DNA from: Novipirellula herctigrandis
Lineage (GTDB): Bacteria; Planctomycetota; Planctomycetia; Pirellulales; Pirellulaceae
DNA: 64,000 nucleotides
NCBI GenBank assembly: GCA_007859835.1
Contig: SJPJ01000001.1
Span: forward strand, 1,487,095 to 1,551,094
Direction of reading: 5' to 3'
Within the stretch, counting starts at the first letter, position 1, and each line of letters begins with the position of its first letter. Under the pieces are notes generated by a model that saw nothing but the letters and a program-made list of their open reading frames with translations, searched no databases and was not told where the DNA came from. Below, piece after piece: positions 8,925 to 15,815 of the stretch. A program made the translations under genes and the position numbers.

Positions 8925-9185
8925 ATGGAAATCCCAAACTCCAACAGCTATTCGCAAGCGGTTCTCGGCATCCAAACGACGGTCAGCGTTACGCTAGCAA
9001 GACAACAAGTCCCACTGAGCCGGATCATCGATTTGGTCCCTGGTTCAATGCTGACATTTGATTCGCATTGTGACGAACCGTTGACGCTAGAAGTCGGGGA
9101 ATGTCCGATAGCAAAAGGGGAGACAGTTAAAATCGGCGACAAGTTCGGGTTGCGAATCCGCGAAATTCTGCGCGAGGAAGAGTAA
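8925..9185 (+). CDS. Short SPOA-domain (FliN-like) protein
   Basis: This 86-residue protein is almost entirely one SPOA (FliM/FliN C-terminal) domain. It has VSVTLARQQVPLSRIIDLVPGS, a loop DEPLTLEVGECPIAKGE, and the closing VKIGDKFGLRIREIL. FliN and type III secretion relatives use this domain to form the switch or C-ring. The protein lacks the N-terminal extension of longer FliN proteins, and no flagellar or injectisome gene is within the window. Divergent from the NRDE gene; nadA follows 126 bases later behind its own promoter-like sequence. It may be the scattered flagellar switch subunit of this planctomycete or a domain reused elsewhere. Confidence 0.82.
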   Translation: MEIPNSNSYSQAVLGIQTTVSVTLARQQVPLSRIIDLVPGSMLTFDSHCDEPLTLEVGECPIAKGETVKIGDKFGLRIREILREEE

Positions 9186-9249
9186 CATCCTCCTTGATTT
9201 TTCACGTCCCGATTTGCTCGCAGCGCAGCGACCGGGAAACGAGGATCGG

Positions 9250-9278
9250 TTGGTGGCTTGACCGTGGCGCTCTATAAT
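9250..9278 (+). promoter_or_regulatory. Sigma-70-like promoter of nadA
   Basis: TTGGTG (9250-9255), a 17-base spacer and a perfect TATAAT (9273-9278) lie 33 bases upstream of the nadA ATG. Confidence 0.5.
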
Positions 9279-9311
9279 TCATGATCGCTGCTTGATTGCC
9301 TCCAACAGGAA

Positions 9312-10502
9312 ATGACTTTGAAACCCGTTTCGAACGAAAAGAACGCTCTTAATATTCCCGTGATTGCCGCTCCTGCGGATTCCGGTGCACTCCATTCGCT
9401 AAAACCTTATAAATCGCTCGAAGCCGACGAACTACAGTCGCGTATCGAAGCGGTGCGGAAACACTTTGGCGATCGGCTGTTGATTCTTGGCCATCATTAC
9501 CAACAAGACGAGGTGATCGAGCATTCGGATCTTCGTGGCGATAGCTATCAACTCAGCGAACGAGCGGCGAGTAGCACAGCGTGCGAGACGATTGTTTTTT
9601 GTGGTGTCCATTTCATGGCCGAAACGGCCGACATATTGGCCAACCGACCCCAAAAATTGGCTGAACGAGAGGGCCGTCGGATCACCGTGACATTGCCCGA
9701 CATGGCCGCAGGCTGCTCCATGGCAGACATGGCTGGCATCCGCCAAGTGGAAGCGGCTTGGGCCGACATGTCCGAAGTGATCGATACCGAGCGAGTCATT
9801 CCAGTGACCTATATCAATAGCGCCGCAAGCTTGAAAGCTTTCTGTGGTCGACACGGAGGAATTGTTTGTACGAGTAGCAACGCCCAGGCGGTTTTGGAGT
9901 GGGCGTTTGAACGAGGTGATCGAGTGTTCTTTTTCCCCGATCAACATCTCGGCCGCAACACGGCTTTAAAAATGGGGATCGAGGAATCGGAAATGCCCGT
10001 TTGGGATCCCTACCAATTAGAGTTAGGCGGAAACTCGGATGAGGCGATCGAACACAGCCGAGTGATTTTGTGGAAAGGGCACTGCAGCGTCCATCAAATG
10101 TTTCGCGCAGAGCATGTCGCAGGATTCCGCAAACAGTATCCCGGAATCAAAATCCTCGTTCACCCCGAATGCCCGCGAGAAGTGAATGATCTCGCAGATG
10201 TTTCGGGAAGCACTGGCAAGATTATCCAAACGGTTCGCAACAGCCCCGCCGGGACAAAATGGGCGATTGGAACGGAGTTGCATTTGGTGAACCGGTTAAA
10301 GGCCGAGCATCCGGAGCAGGAGATTCATTTCCTCAGTCCGGTGGTATGCATGTGTGCGACGATGTACCGGATTGATTTGCCACACCTGTGTTGGACGCTT
10401 GAAAACCTTCGCGATGGCGTTGTGGTTAACAAAATCGAAGTCGAGGAAGAGACTTCGAAGTGGAGTCTGATTGCATTGGAGCGGATGCTAGCGGTGAAAT
10501 AG
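9312..10502 (+). CDS. nadA: Quinolinate synthase NadA
   Basis: NadA condenses iminoaspartate with dihydroxyacetone phosphate to form quinolinate, the NAD precursor, using a [4Fe-4S] cluster. The 396-residue protein shows the family motifs ILGHHYQQDEV (about 58-68), GDSYQLS, CGVHFMAET (Cys97), TLPDMAAGCSMADMA, CTSSNA, GHCSVH (Cys258), HPECPREV and CMCATMYRIDLPHL (Cys346/348). Cys97, Cys258 and one of Cys346/348 are the likely cluster ligands. About 35 extra N-terminal residues make it longer than many family members. nadB and nadC are not in the window, so the pathway genes are dispersed, as often in planctomycetes. It is convergent with fabH (33-base gap). Confidence 0.96.
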   Translation: MTLKPVSNEKNALNIPVIAAPADSGALHSLKPYKSLEADELQSRIEAVRKHFGDRLLILGHHYQQDEVIEHSDLRGDSYQLSERAASSTACETIVFCGVHFMAETADILANRPQKLAEREGRRITVTLPDMAAGCSMADMAGIRQVEAAWADMSEVIDTERVIPVTYINSAASLKAFCGRHGGIVCTSSNAQAVLEWAFERGDRVFFFPDQHLGRNTALKMGIEESEMPVWDPYQLELGGNSDEAIEHSRVILWKGHCSVHQMFRAEHVAGFRKQYPGIKILVHPECPREVNDLADVSGSTGKIIQTVRNSPAGTKWAIGTELHLVNRLKAEHPEQEIHFLSPVVCMCATMYRIDLPHLCWTLENLRDGVVVNKIEVEEETSKWSLIALERMLAVK

Positions 10503-10535
10503 TAGCTCGTAGTAGCGCTCAGCGTCACGCGAATC

Positions 10536-11624
10536 CTACCATCGCATCAGTGCCGTTCCCCACGATAAACCAGCCCCGAAGCCGCAGAGCAAAACCAAAT
10601 CACCTCGTTCGAGACGCCCTTGAGCAATCGCGTCATCCAGCACGAGTGGGATGCTGGCTGCTGATGTATTGCCGTAGCGATCCAAATTCATCAGCACCTT
10701 CTCGGGTGCAAGCTTTAGGCCCGCGACTGCGGAATCGATGATTCGTTCATTCGCTTGATGCATCACGACCAACTTCAATTCGTCAGCCGTCACATTAGCA
10801 TCCGCAAGCACTTGTTCGATGCTCTCATCGATGACTCTTACCGCCCATTTGAAGACGCCACGACCGTCCATCGCCAAAAAATGCTCTCCATTGCCAAATG
10901 CTTCCGGGGTCAATTGGCGACGCGTTCCTCCGGCAGGGATGCGAAGCAAATCGGCTCCCCAACCTTCGCTGCATAATTGGTATGACAAGATTCCCGAGGA
11001 TTCCGTTTTCTCGGTTGGGGTTAGGATCGCTGCGCCGGCGCCGTCACCGAACAGGGGGAATGTCTTCACGTCTTTGGGGTCGACCGACCGGCTCATCAAA
11101 TCGGAACCGACCACCAAGGCACACTTACTGTTCCCGGTGGCAACAAATTGTCCCGCCGTCAACATTGCGTACATGAATCCGGCACAGGCAGCACTGACGT
11201 CCATCGCCGGAGCGACCGAGCCAAGGCGGCCTTGCAAGTAGCACGCAGTTGAGGGTGATGGATGGTCGGGGGTCATCGTGGCGACAATAATCAAGTCGAC
11301 TTCGTCAGCGGTGCGGCCAGCGGATTTGAGCGTTTTGAGAGCCGCTTCGTAAGCCAAGTCACTCGTGACTTGATCGGGGGCCGCGTGTCGTCGCTCTTTA
11401 ATACCCGTTCGGCGGATAATCCATTCGCTATCACAACCGAGAGCCGCCAGGTCTTCGTTGGTGACGATCTTCTCAGGCACGTAGGTGCCGATCCCCGCGA
11501 TCTGGACGCCAGCGATTTTACCCATCCGGCCTCTTGTGGCGATTGGGCTGGTGTGGCCTTCTTTCAAATCCGTTGTCGAGGCGTCCCGTGTTGTGTTTCC
11601 GGGAACCAGATTAGTGTCTGTCAT
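10536..11624 (-). CDS. fabH: 3-oxoacyl-ACP synthase III (FabH)
   Basis: FabH starts fatty acid synthesis by condensing acetyl-CoA with malonyl-ACP. The catalytic triad is visible: Cys147 in DVSAACAGF, His289 in MHQANERI and Asn319 in DRYGNTSAASIP (numbering from the ATG at 11624). Family phrases GTYVPEK, SEWIIRRTGIKERR and GDGAGAAIL confirm it. The frame is open further upstream to 11852, but that part has no family similarity. An internal ATG at 11525, preceded by AAGAGG, would give 330 residues, the usual family length, and is a real alternative start. No other fab genes are adjacent. Confidence 0.93.
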   Translation of the reverse strand: MTDTNLVPGNTTRDASTTDLKEGHTSPIATRGRMGKIAGVQIAGIGTYVPEKIVTNEDLAALGCDSEWIIRRTGIKERRHAAPDQVTSDLAYEAALKTLKSAGRTADEVDLIIVATMTPDHPSPSTACYLQGRLGSVAPAMDVSAACAGFMYAMLTAGQFVATGNSKCALVVGSDLMSRSVDPKDVKTFPLFGDGAGAAILTPTEKTESSGILSYQLCSEGWGADLLRIPAGGTRRQLTPEAFGNGEHFLAMDGRGVFKWAVRVIDESIEQVLADANVTADELKLVVMHQANERIIDSAVAGLKLAPEKVLMNLDRYGNTSAASIPLVLDDAIAQGRLERGDLVLLCGFGAGLSWGTALMRW

Positions 11625-11822
11625 ACGAGCTTTTAGTGGGAAAAAACTGCAATTTTCGGATTGCATTCGGTCGGGCGGGAATTTGAATTTCGGACAATTC
11701 CTCAGCAAAGGGTCGAGAGTATAGCTATTTGAGCACAGTTGCGTTAGACACCCCCAAAAGCGTCCTGGGCCACCCCATAAATTAAGGTGCTGACGCGGTA
11801 GAGTGTTTTTTTCTACACTACA

Positions 11823-11854
11823 CAGGCGTAACCACGCTTCAGGCGTAACCACGC
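11823..11854. repeat. 17-bp tandem duplication upstream of the eboE-like gene
   Basis: caggcgtaaccacgctt occurs twice head to tail (second copy lacks its last base) in the region between divergent fabH and the eboE-like gene. It is not coding. Confidence 0.8.
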
Positions 11855-11897
11855 TCCTTTTCCATTTTCATTTTTCTCCGCGTCAGGGAATGATCGG

Positions 11898-13127
11898 ATG
11901 ATTTCTACGATTGGCTATTGCACGAACGTCCATGCGGGAACTGACCTCGATACCATTCGCGACAATTTGCAGCGATACGCAGTGGATGTCCATCGCAACT
12001 TGACAGGCGACGCCCCCCTCGGAGTCGGCTTGTGGCTTCCCCAAAAAGCGGCTTCGCAGCTGGCCGCCAGCGACGAGGAGATGCGAGAATTCCGGGCATT
12101 TCTAGATCAACGGCACTTGGAAGCGTTCACCATCAACGGATTTCCTTACGACAATTTTCACCAAGATATCGTGAAACATCAGGTTTACGAACCAGCATGG
12201 TGGGACCCGCGGCGGTTGGTTTATACGAAACAGCTCGCGCACGTGATGACATCTCTACTGCCGGAATCCCAGAAGGTCGGATCGATCAGTACGTTGCCGA
12301 TTGGATGGCCAACCGATTCGATTCATTTGGGATTGGCCAAATCCAAGGAACTTGACTTGGCTGGTACCCAGTTGCGTGATTTGGCCGACTTCCTCGCGGC
12401 TTTGGAAGCGCGATCGGGCCGGCGAATCGTGGTGGCGATCGAACCGGAGCCAGGATGCATTCTGGATTCGGCCACGGACTTGATCCAGTGGTTTGAAAAA
12501 CAACTTCCCAATTCGGTCCATCGACGCTACATCCAAGTTTGCCATGACATTTGCCATAGCGCAGTGATGATGGAACCGCAGCAGGAGGTGCTCAGCCGTT
12601 ACGCAGCTGCAGGAATCGGAATTGGCAAGGTTCAAGTCAGCAGTGCGGTCGTCGCTGATTGGGATTCCATGGCGATTCATCGCCGCCAAGAGGCAATCGA
12701 GCAATTGGCCCAATTCGCGGAAGACCGATATTTGCATCAAACCGGTCGAATGGCCGCTGACGGATCGTTTACCTTGGTTGAGGATTTACCACAGCTGCTC
12801 TCGCAGACCCCTACCTCGGGTGACCCCGCACAAGCCTCGGGTGACCCAGCACAAGGGGACATGCGTTGGGTGGTCCATTTTCATGTTCCCATTTTCTTGG
12901 AACGATTCGGGCGGCTTTCGACCAGTCAATCCGAGATCCTAAAGTGCCTGAAAGCTCTTCATGATGACGCCGCATTGGCAACGCCGACGATTGATTTCAC
13001 CGGCCATTTCGAAATCGAAACGTATGCCTGGACCGTGTTGCCCGAGGCAATGCGCAAACGAGGCTTAGCCGATGATGTCGCTACTGAAATCCGCTGGCTC
13101 AACAAAGAGTGGATCGACAGCATGTAG
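11898..13127 (+). CDS. EboE-like TIM-barrel protein
   Basis: The 409-residue protein opens with ISTIGYCTNVHAGTDLDTIRDN and has TINGFPYDNFH (about 79-89), VGSISTLPIGWP, AIEPEPGC and a long C-terminal barrel section ending 'HFEIETYAWTVLPEAMR'. This is the pattern of EboE, a xylose-isomerase-like TIM barrel of the ebo clusters implicated in precursor or metabolite transport to the periplasm. The other ebo genes (eboA-D, eboF) are not in this window, so this copy stands alone. Acidic and His residues on several strands suggest metal binding, but no reaction is known. A 21-bp duplication (12814-12855) adds 7 residues in a surface loop. ATG start without a strong ribosome binding site. Confidence 0.8.
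   Translation: MISTIGYCTNVHAGTDLDTIRDNLQRYAVDVHRNLTGDAPLGVGLWLPQKAASQLAASDEEMREFRAFLDQRHLEAFTINGFPYDNFHQDIVKHQVYEPAWWDPRRLVYTKQLAHVMTSLLPESQKVGSISTLPIGWPTDSIHLGLAKSKELDLAGTQLRDLADFLAALEARSGRRIVVAIEPEPGCILDSATDLIQWFEKQLPNSVHRRYIQVCHDICHSAVMMEPQQEVLSRYAAAGIGIGKVQVSSAVVADWDSMAIHRRQEAIEQLAQFAEDRYLHQTGRMAADGSFTLVEDLPQLLSQTPTSGDPAQASGDPAQGDMRWVVHFHVPIFLERFGRLSTSQSEILKCLKALHDDAALATPTIDFTGHFEIETYAWTVLPEAMRKRGLADDVATEIRWLNKEWIDSM
12814..12855 (+). repeat. 21-bp in-frame duplication in eboE-like gene
   Basis: Two 21-bp copies differing by one base encode the duplicated peptide (A/T)SGDPAQ within a loop of the EboE-like protein. Confidence 0.85.
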
Positions 13128-13169
13128 TGGGGCTTTCGCGGCAATTCCAGGCGGGGTACCATCAAGGCT

Positions 13170-13535
13170 ATGAGCGAAGACACACTCAACAAACGACGAC
13201 GACTGTTGCGCAACCTTGTCGTGATGGCGCTAGCGGATGGATCGCTGGGCGAACGCGAAGTGAACTTGGTTGCGGATCGTTGTATTGCGTTGGGGCTAGA
13301 CGAGACGGAATTGGAAAAAGCAGTCGAGTTTGGGCTAGGTGATGATGCTGCACTCGAATTGCCTGTGGCCCCTAGCGAACGCGAAGCCTTGCTGAGCGAG
13401 TTGATACGAGTGATGGCCGCAGACGCTCATTTGGAAGAATCCGAAAAACGGCTGTTTGCATTGGCGGCCGTGATGATGGACTTGTCACGCGAAGATGTTG
13501 ATCGCATCATCGACAAGACGCTTAACTCCAAATAA
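13170..13535 (+). CDS. TerB-like domain protein
   Basis: The 121-residue all-helical protein has the two-half TerB pattern: LVVMALADGSLGEREVNLVADRCIALGL in the first half and ELIRVMAADAHLEESEKRLFALAAVMM in the second. Each half has an acidic residue near the start of the second helix, where TerB proteins bind a metal. Small stand-alone TerB-like proteins are common and are usually not linked to tellurite resistance when, as here, no terC, terD or terZ is nearby. It follows the eboE-like gene by 42 bases and precedes coaB by 38 bases, so the three may share a transcript. Cytoplasmic; function unassigned. Confidence 0.82.
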   Translation: MSEDTLNKRRRLLRNLVVMALADGSLGEREVNLVADRCIALGLDETELEKAVEFGLGDDAALELPVAPSEREALLSELIRVMAADAHLEESEKRLFALAAVMMDLSREDVDRIIDKTLNSK

Positions 13536-13573
13536 CACGCACGTCTCTTAACTCTTTTGGTAGCGCATCCGTC

Positions 13574-14200
13574 GTGGCCCGAATTCTGATTACGTCCGGT
13601 CCGACCCGGCAATACCTTGATCCAGTTCGTTACCTGACCAATGCCTCAAGCGGACGGATGGGTGCGGCTTTGGCCAGCGCTGCGATTAATGAGGGGCACG
13701 AGGTGGTGATCGTGTCCGGGCCTGTTTCGGTCGAGTATCCGTTGCGAGCCAAATTGATCAACGTCGTGACGACCGACGAGATGCTTGAGGCCGCGACCGA
13801 GACGTTTGCGAAATGCGACGGAGCAATCGGAGCTGCCGCGCCGTGCGACTACATGCCGCGATTCATTCAAAAGCAGAAAATCGCAAAGACAGGCGAACCG
13901 CTGCAATTGGAATTGGTCGAAACACCTGATATTGTCGCGACACTTGGACAACAAAAACGACGCGGCCAATGGGTGGTTGGATTTGCCCTGGAAACCCAAG
14001 ACCGTCGTTTCCGAGCGACCGTGAAATTGGAAAAAAAGCTTTGCGACCTAATCGTCAGCAATGGCCCGCAAGCGATCGATTCAGACCAAAACGACGTTGA
14101 GCTACTCGATGGCGCTGGAAACGTCATCGCTGCGATCCACGGAAACAAAGAAATCGTCGCCCGAAAACTACTCAAGAAAATCACGAAGTTCATTCAATAA
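13574..14200 (+). CDS. coaB: Phosphopantothenate-cysteine ligase (CoaB), stand-alone
   Basis: CoaB joins cysteine to 4'-phosphopantothenate in coenzyme A synthesis. The 208-residue protein starts at a GTG and shows the CoaB nucleotide-binding start ILITSGPTRQYLDPVRYLTNASSGRMG. It also has the AAPCDYMP segment (usually AAVADYRP) followed by a KQKIAK lysine motif and ETPDIVATLG, then VGFALET and ANxPQAI-like VSNGPQAID. In most bacteria CoaB is the C-terminal half of the fused CoaBC/Dfp protein; here no CoaC flavoprotein domain precedes it. CoaC must be encoded elsewhere if the pathway is complete. pyrD follows after 137 bases. Confidence 0.9.
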   Translation: MARILITSGPTRQYLDPVRYLTNASSGRMGAALASAAINEGHEVVIVSGPVSVEYPLRAKLINVVTTDEMLEAATETFAKCDGAIGAAAPCDYMPRFIQKQKIAKTGEPLQLELVETPDIVATLGQQKRRGQWVVGFALETQDRRFRATVKLEKKLCDLIVSNGPQAIDSDQNDVELLDGAGNVIAAIHGNKEIVARKLLKKITKFIQ

Positions 14201-14223
14201 CATTGCCTTTTTTGTGGCCGGAC

Positions 14224-14267
14224 GTTCTCTCTCTCGAAATACGCGTTCTCTCTCTCTCGAAATACGC
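14224..14267. repeat. Tandem duplication upstream of pyrD
   Basis: gttctctctctcgaaatacgc is repeated head to tail, the second copy having one more CT dinucleotide, followed by a third partial start (gttctcgaa). It lies between coaB and pyrD and could include part of the pyrD promoter. Confidence 0.8.
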
Positions 14268-14337
14268 GTTCTCGAATTCACGCCCTTTCACGCAAACCAA
14301 AGGCGTCCCAAGACATTTCAAAGCCGAAACGCCAATC

Positions 14338-15252
14338 ATGCCCAATACCACGTCACTCTCCACCACGCTCGGGCGTCTGACCCTAAAAAACCCCATTATG
14401 GTCGCCTCGGGCACCTTCGGGTATGCACGCGAAATGCAAGAGGTAGTCGATGTTCCACGACTTGGCGCGGTCCTACCCAAAACGATCACCGCGGAGCCGC
14501 GGGTCGGCAATGCTCCGTGGCGAACCGTTGAAACCTCGGCGGGGTTACTCAACGCAATTGGATTGGACAATGACGGCGTCGATGCCTTCCTCGAAAACCA
14601 CTTACCCTATCTACGATCCCTTGGAACTTCGATTGTCGTCAGCGTCGCAGGACGGACAACCGACGAATTCGTGTCGTTAGCGGAACGAGTAGGAAACGAA
14701 GAAGGTGTTTCGGCGATCGAATTGAATTTGTCATGCCCCAACGTAAGTGGCGGCATCGACTTTGGTACCAACGCAAACTCGTGTCGCGAAGTCGTCCAAT
14801 CCACTCGCGACCGATGCAAAGTTCCTGTACTTGCGAAACTCACTCCGAACGTCACGCGGATCGCCGAGATCGCACAAGGTGCAGCCGATGGAGGTGCCGA
14901 TGCCGTCTGTTTAATCAACACTGTCTTAGGGATGGCGATTGATTGGCGACGTAAAAAAACAATGCTCGGTAACGGCATGGGGGGACTCAGTGGCCCAGCG
15001 ATCAAGCCAATCGCGTTGCGCTGTGTCCATCAAGTAGCGTCGGCCGTTGATATCGCAATCATTGGAATCGGCGGAATTGCCACGATCGATGATGTGATGG
15101 AATTCTTCGTCGCCGGTGCGAGTGCCGTTCAAATTGGCACAGCGAATTACTACGACCCCACCGTTTCAACACGTTTGATCGACGAATTACCTGCAGCACT
15201 TCAAGAGATCGAAGCCACGAGCGTCGCAGAAGTTGTCCGATCATTGGGCTAG
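14338..15252 (+). CDS. pyrD: Dihydroorotate dehydrogenase, class 1B-type
   Basis: PyrD oxidises dihydroorotate to orotate in pyrimidine synthesis with FMN. I place the start at the ATG at 14338 (304 residues), because the family similarity begins right after it (LGRLTLKNPIMVASGTFGY); the frame is open upstream to 14203 but carries repeats there. The catalytic base is Cys133 in ELNLSCPNV, which marks the class 1 soluble enzymes. KLTPNVT, 'INTVLGMAIDW', GGLSGPAIKPIALR and GIGGI are the usual FMN-site motifs. The NAD-linked 1B enzymes need the PyrK subunit, which is not encoded here. The leader between coaB and pyrD contains the CT-rich duplication. Confidence 0.95.
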   Translation: MPNTTSLSTTLGRLTLKNPIMVASGTFGYAREMQEVVDVPRLGAVLPKTITAEPRVGNAPWRTVETSAGLLNAIGLDNDGVDAFLENHLPYLRSLGTSIVVSVAGRTTDEFVSLAERVGNEEGVSAIELNLSCPNVSGGIDFGTNANSCREVVQSTRDRCKVPVLAKLTPNVTRIAEIAQGAADGGADAVCLINTVLGMAIDWRRKKTMLGNGMGGLSGPAIKPIALRCVHQVASAVDIAIIGIGGIATIDDVMEFFVAGASAVQIGTANYYDPTVSTRLIDELPAALQEIEATSVAEVVRSLG

Positions 15253-15390
15253 GCACCAATATTCTTTCGATTGGTAATGGCGCGAACCAAGTGAGCCGAC
15301 GGCGCTGGCCAAAGGGTTTGTGCGAGGTTTTCCACTGATACAGCCGCAGCAAACTCCCTGGGTTCCTATCGGGAATCACTTAAGCTCGTA

Positions 15391-15480
15391 CGATTCAGCT
15401 CGGCAAGGCGATTCAGCTCGGCAAGGCGATTCAGCTTGGCAAGGCGATTCAGCTCGGCAAGGCGATTCAGCTTGGCAACA
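15391..15480. repeat. 18-bp intergenic tandem repeat, 5 units
   Basis: Five copies of cgattcagctYggcaagg (Y = c or t); the last unit ends in ca instead of gg. Units differ mainly at the single Y position. Confidence 0.95.
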
Positions 15481-15509
15481 CTCGATAGCGACAACACTCG
15501 ATAGCGACA
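15478..15509. repeat. 16-bp perfect intergenic duplication
   Basis: acactcgatagcgaca occurs twice head to tail, directly abutting the 18-bp array. Confidence 0.9.
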
Positions 15510-15740
15510 AGCACTGTGCTGAGAGGACGTGTTTGCCCCCACAAAACGTCGAGTTGCGATGCGATGGCGTCCCCGCTCTTTGCTTGCCGAACACCGTTGA
15601 ACTCGAATCATCAACGACGGTTGGGGCCTACCAACGCTGAACGCTGGCACAGAGTTTGAGAGGCACCCGCGAACGCCGCATTCGCCCATTTTTGTCTCAT
15701 AACGTAGAAAATACTCACTCGCGACAGCTCCAAATCCGCC

Positions 15741-15746
15741 TATAAT
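15741..15746 (+). promoter_or_regulatory. Possible -10 box of the kinase gene
   Basis: A perfect TATAAT lies 69 bases upstream of the preferred ATG. No good -35 hexamer is visible at the usual distance, so this is tentative. Confidence 0.35.
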
Positions 15747-15815
15747 CGATGCCGTTCTGATTATCTTCTTTCCATTTCCTGATTGGCGTGGGTCTCCGCG
15801 GGGCAAAAAGCAATC

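Larger units (their letters stand above)
15253..15815. other. Gene-free gap with two tandem repeat arrays, 563 bp
   Basis: The gap between pyrD and the kinase gene contains an 18-bp array, a 16-bp duplication and a TATAAT box close to the kinase start, listed separately. Short frames here have no recognisable features. Confidence 0.6.

Noticed and set aside
8882-9070. Small ORF with good ribosome binding site (aaggggaaatcagc then ATG) overlapping the SPOA gene in another frame
   Set aside because: The product is low-complexity and unlike any known protein, while the overlapping SPOA frame has clear domain similarity.
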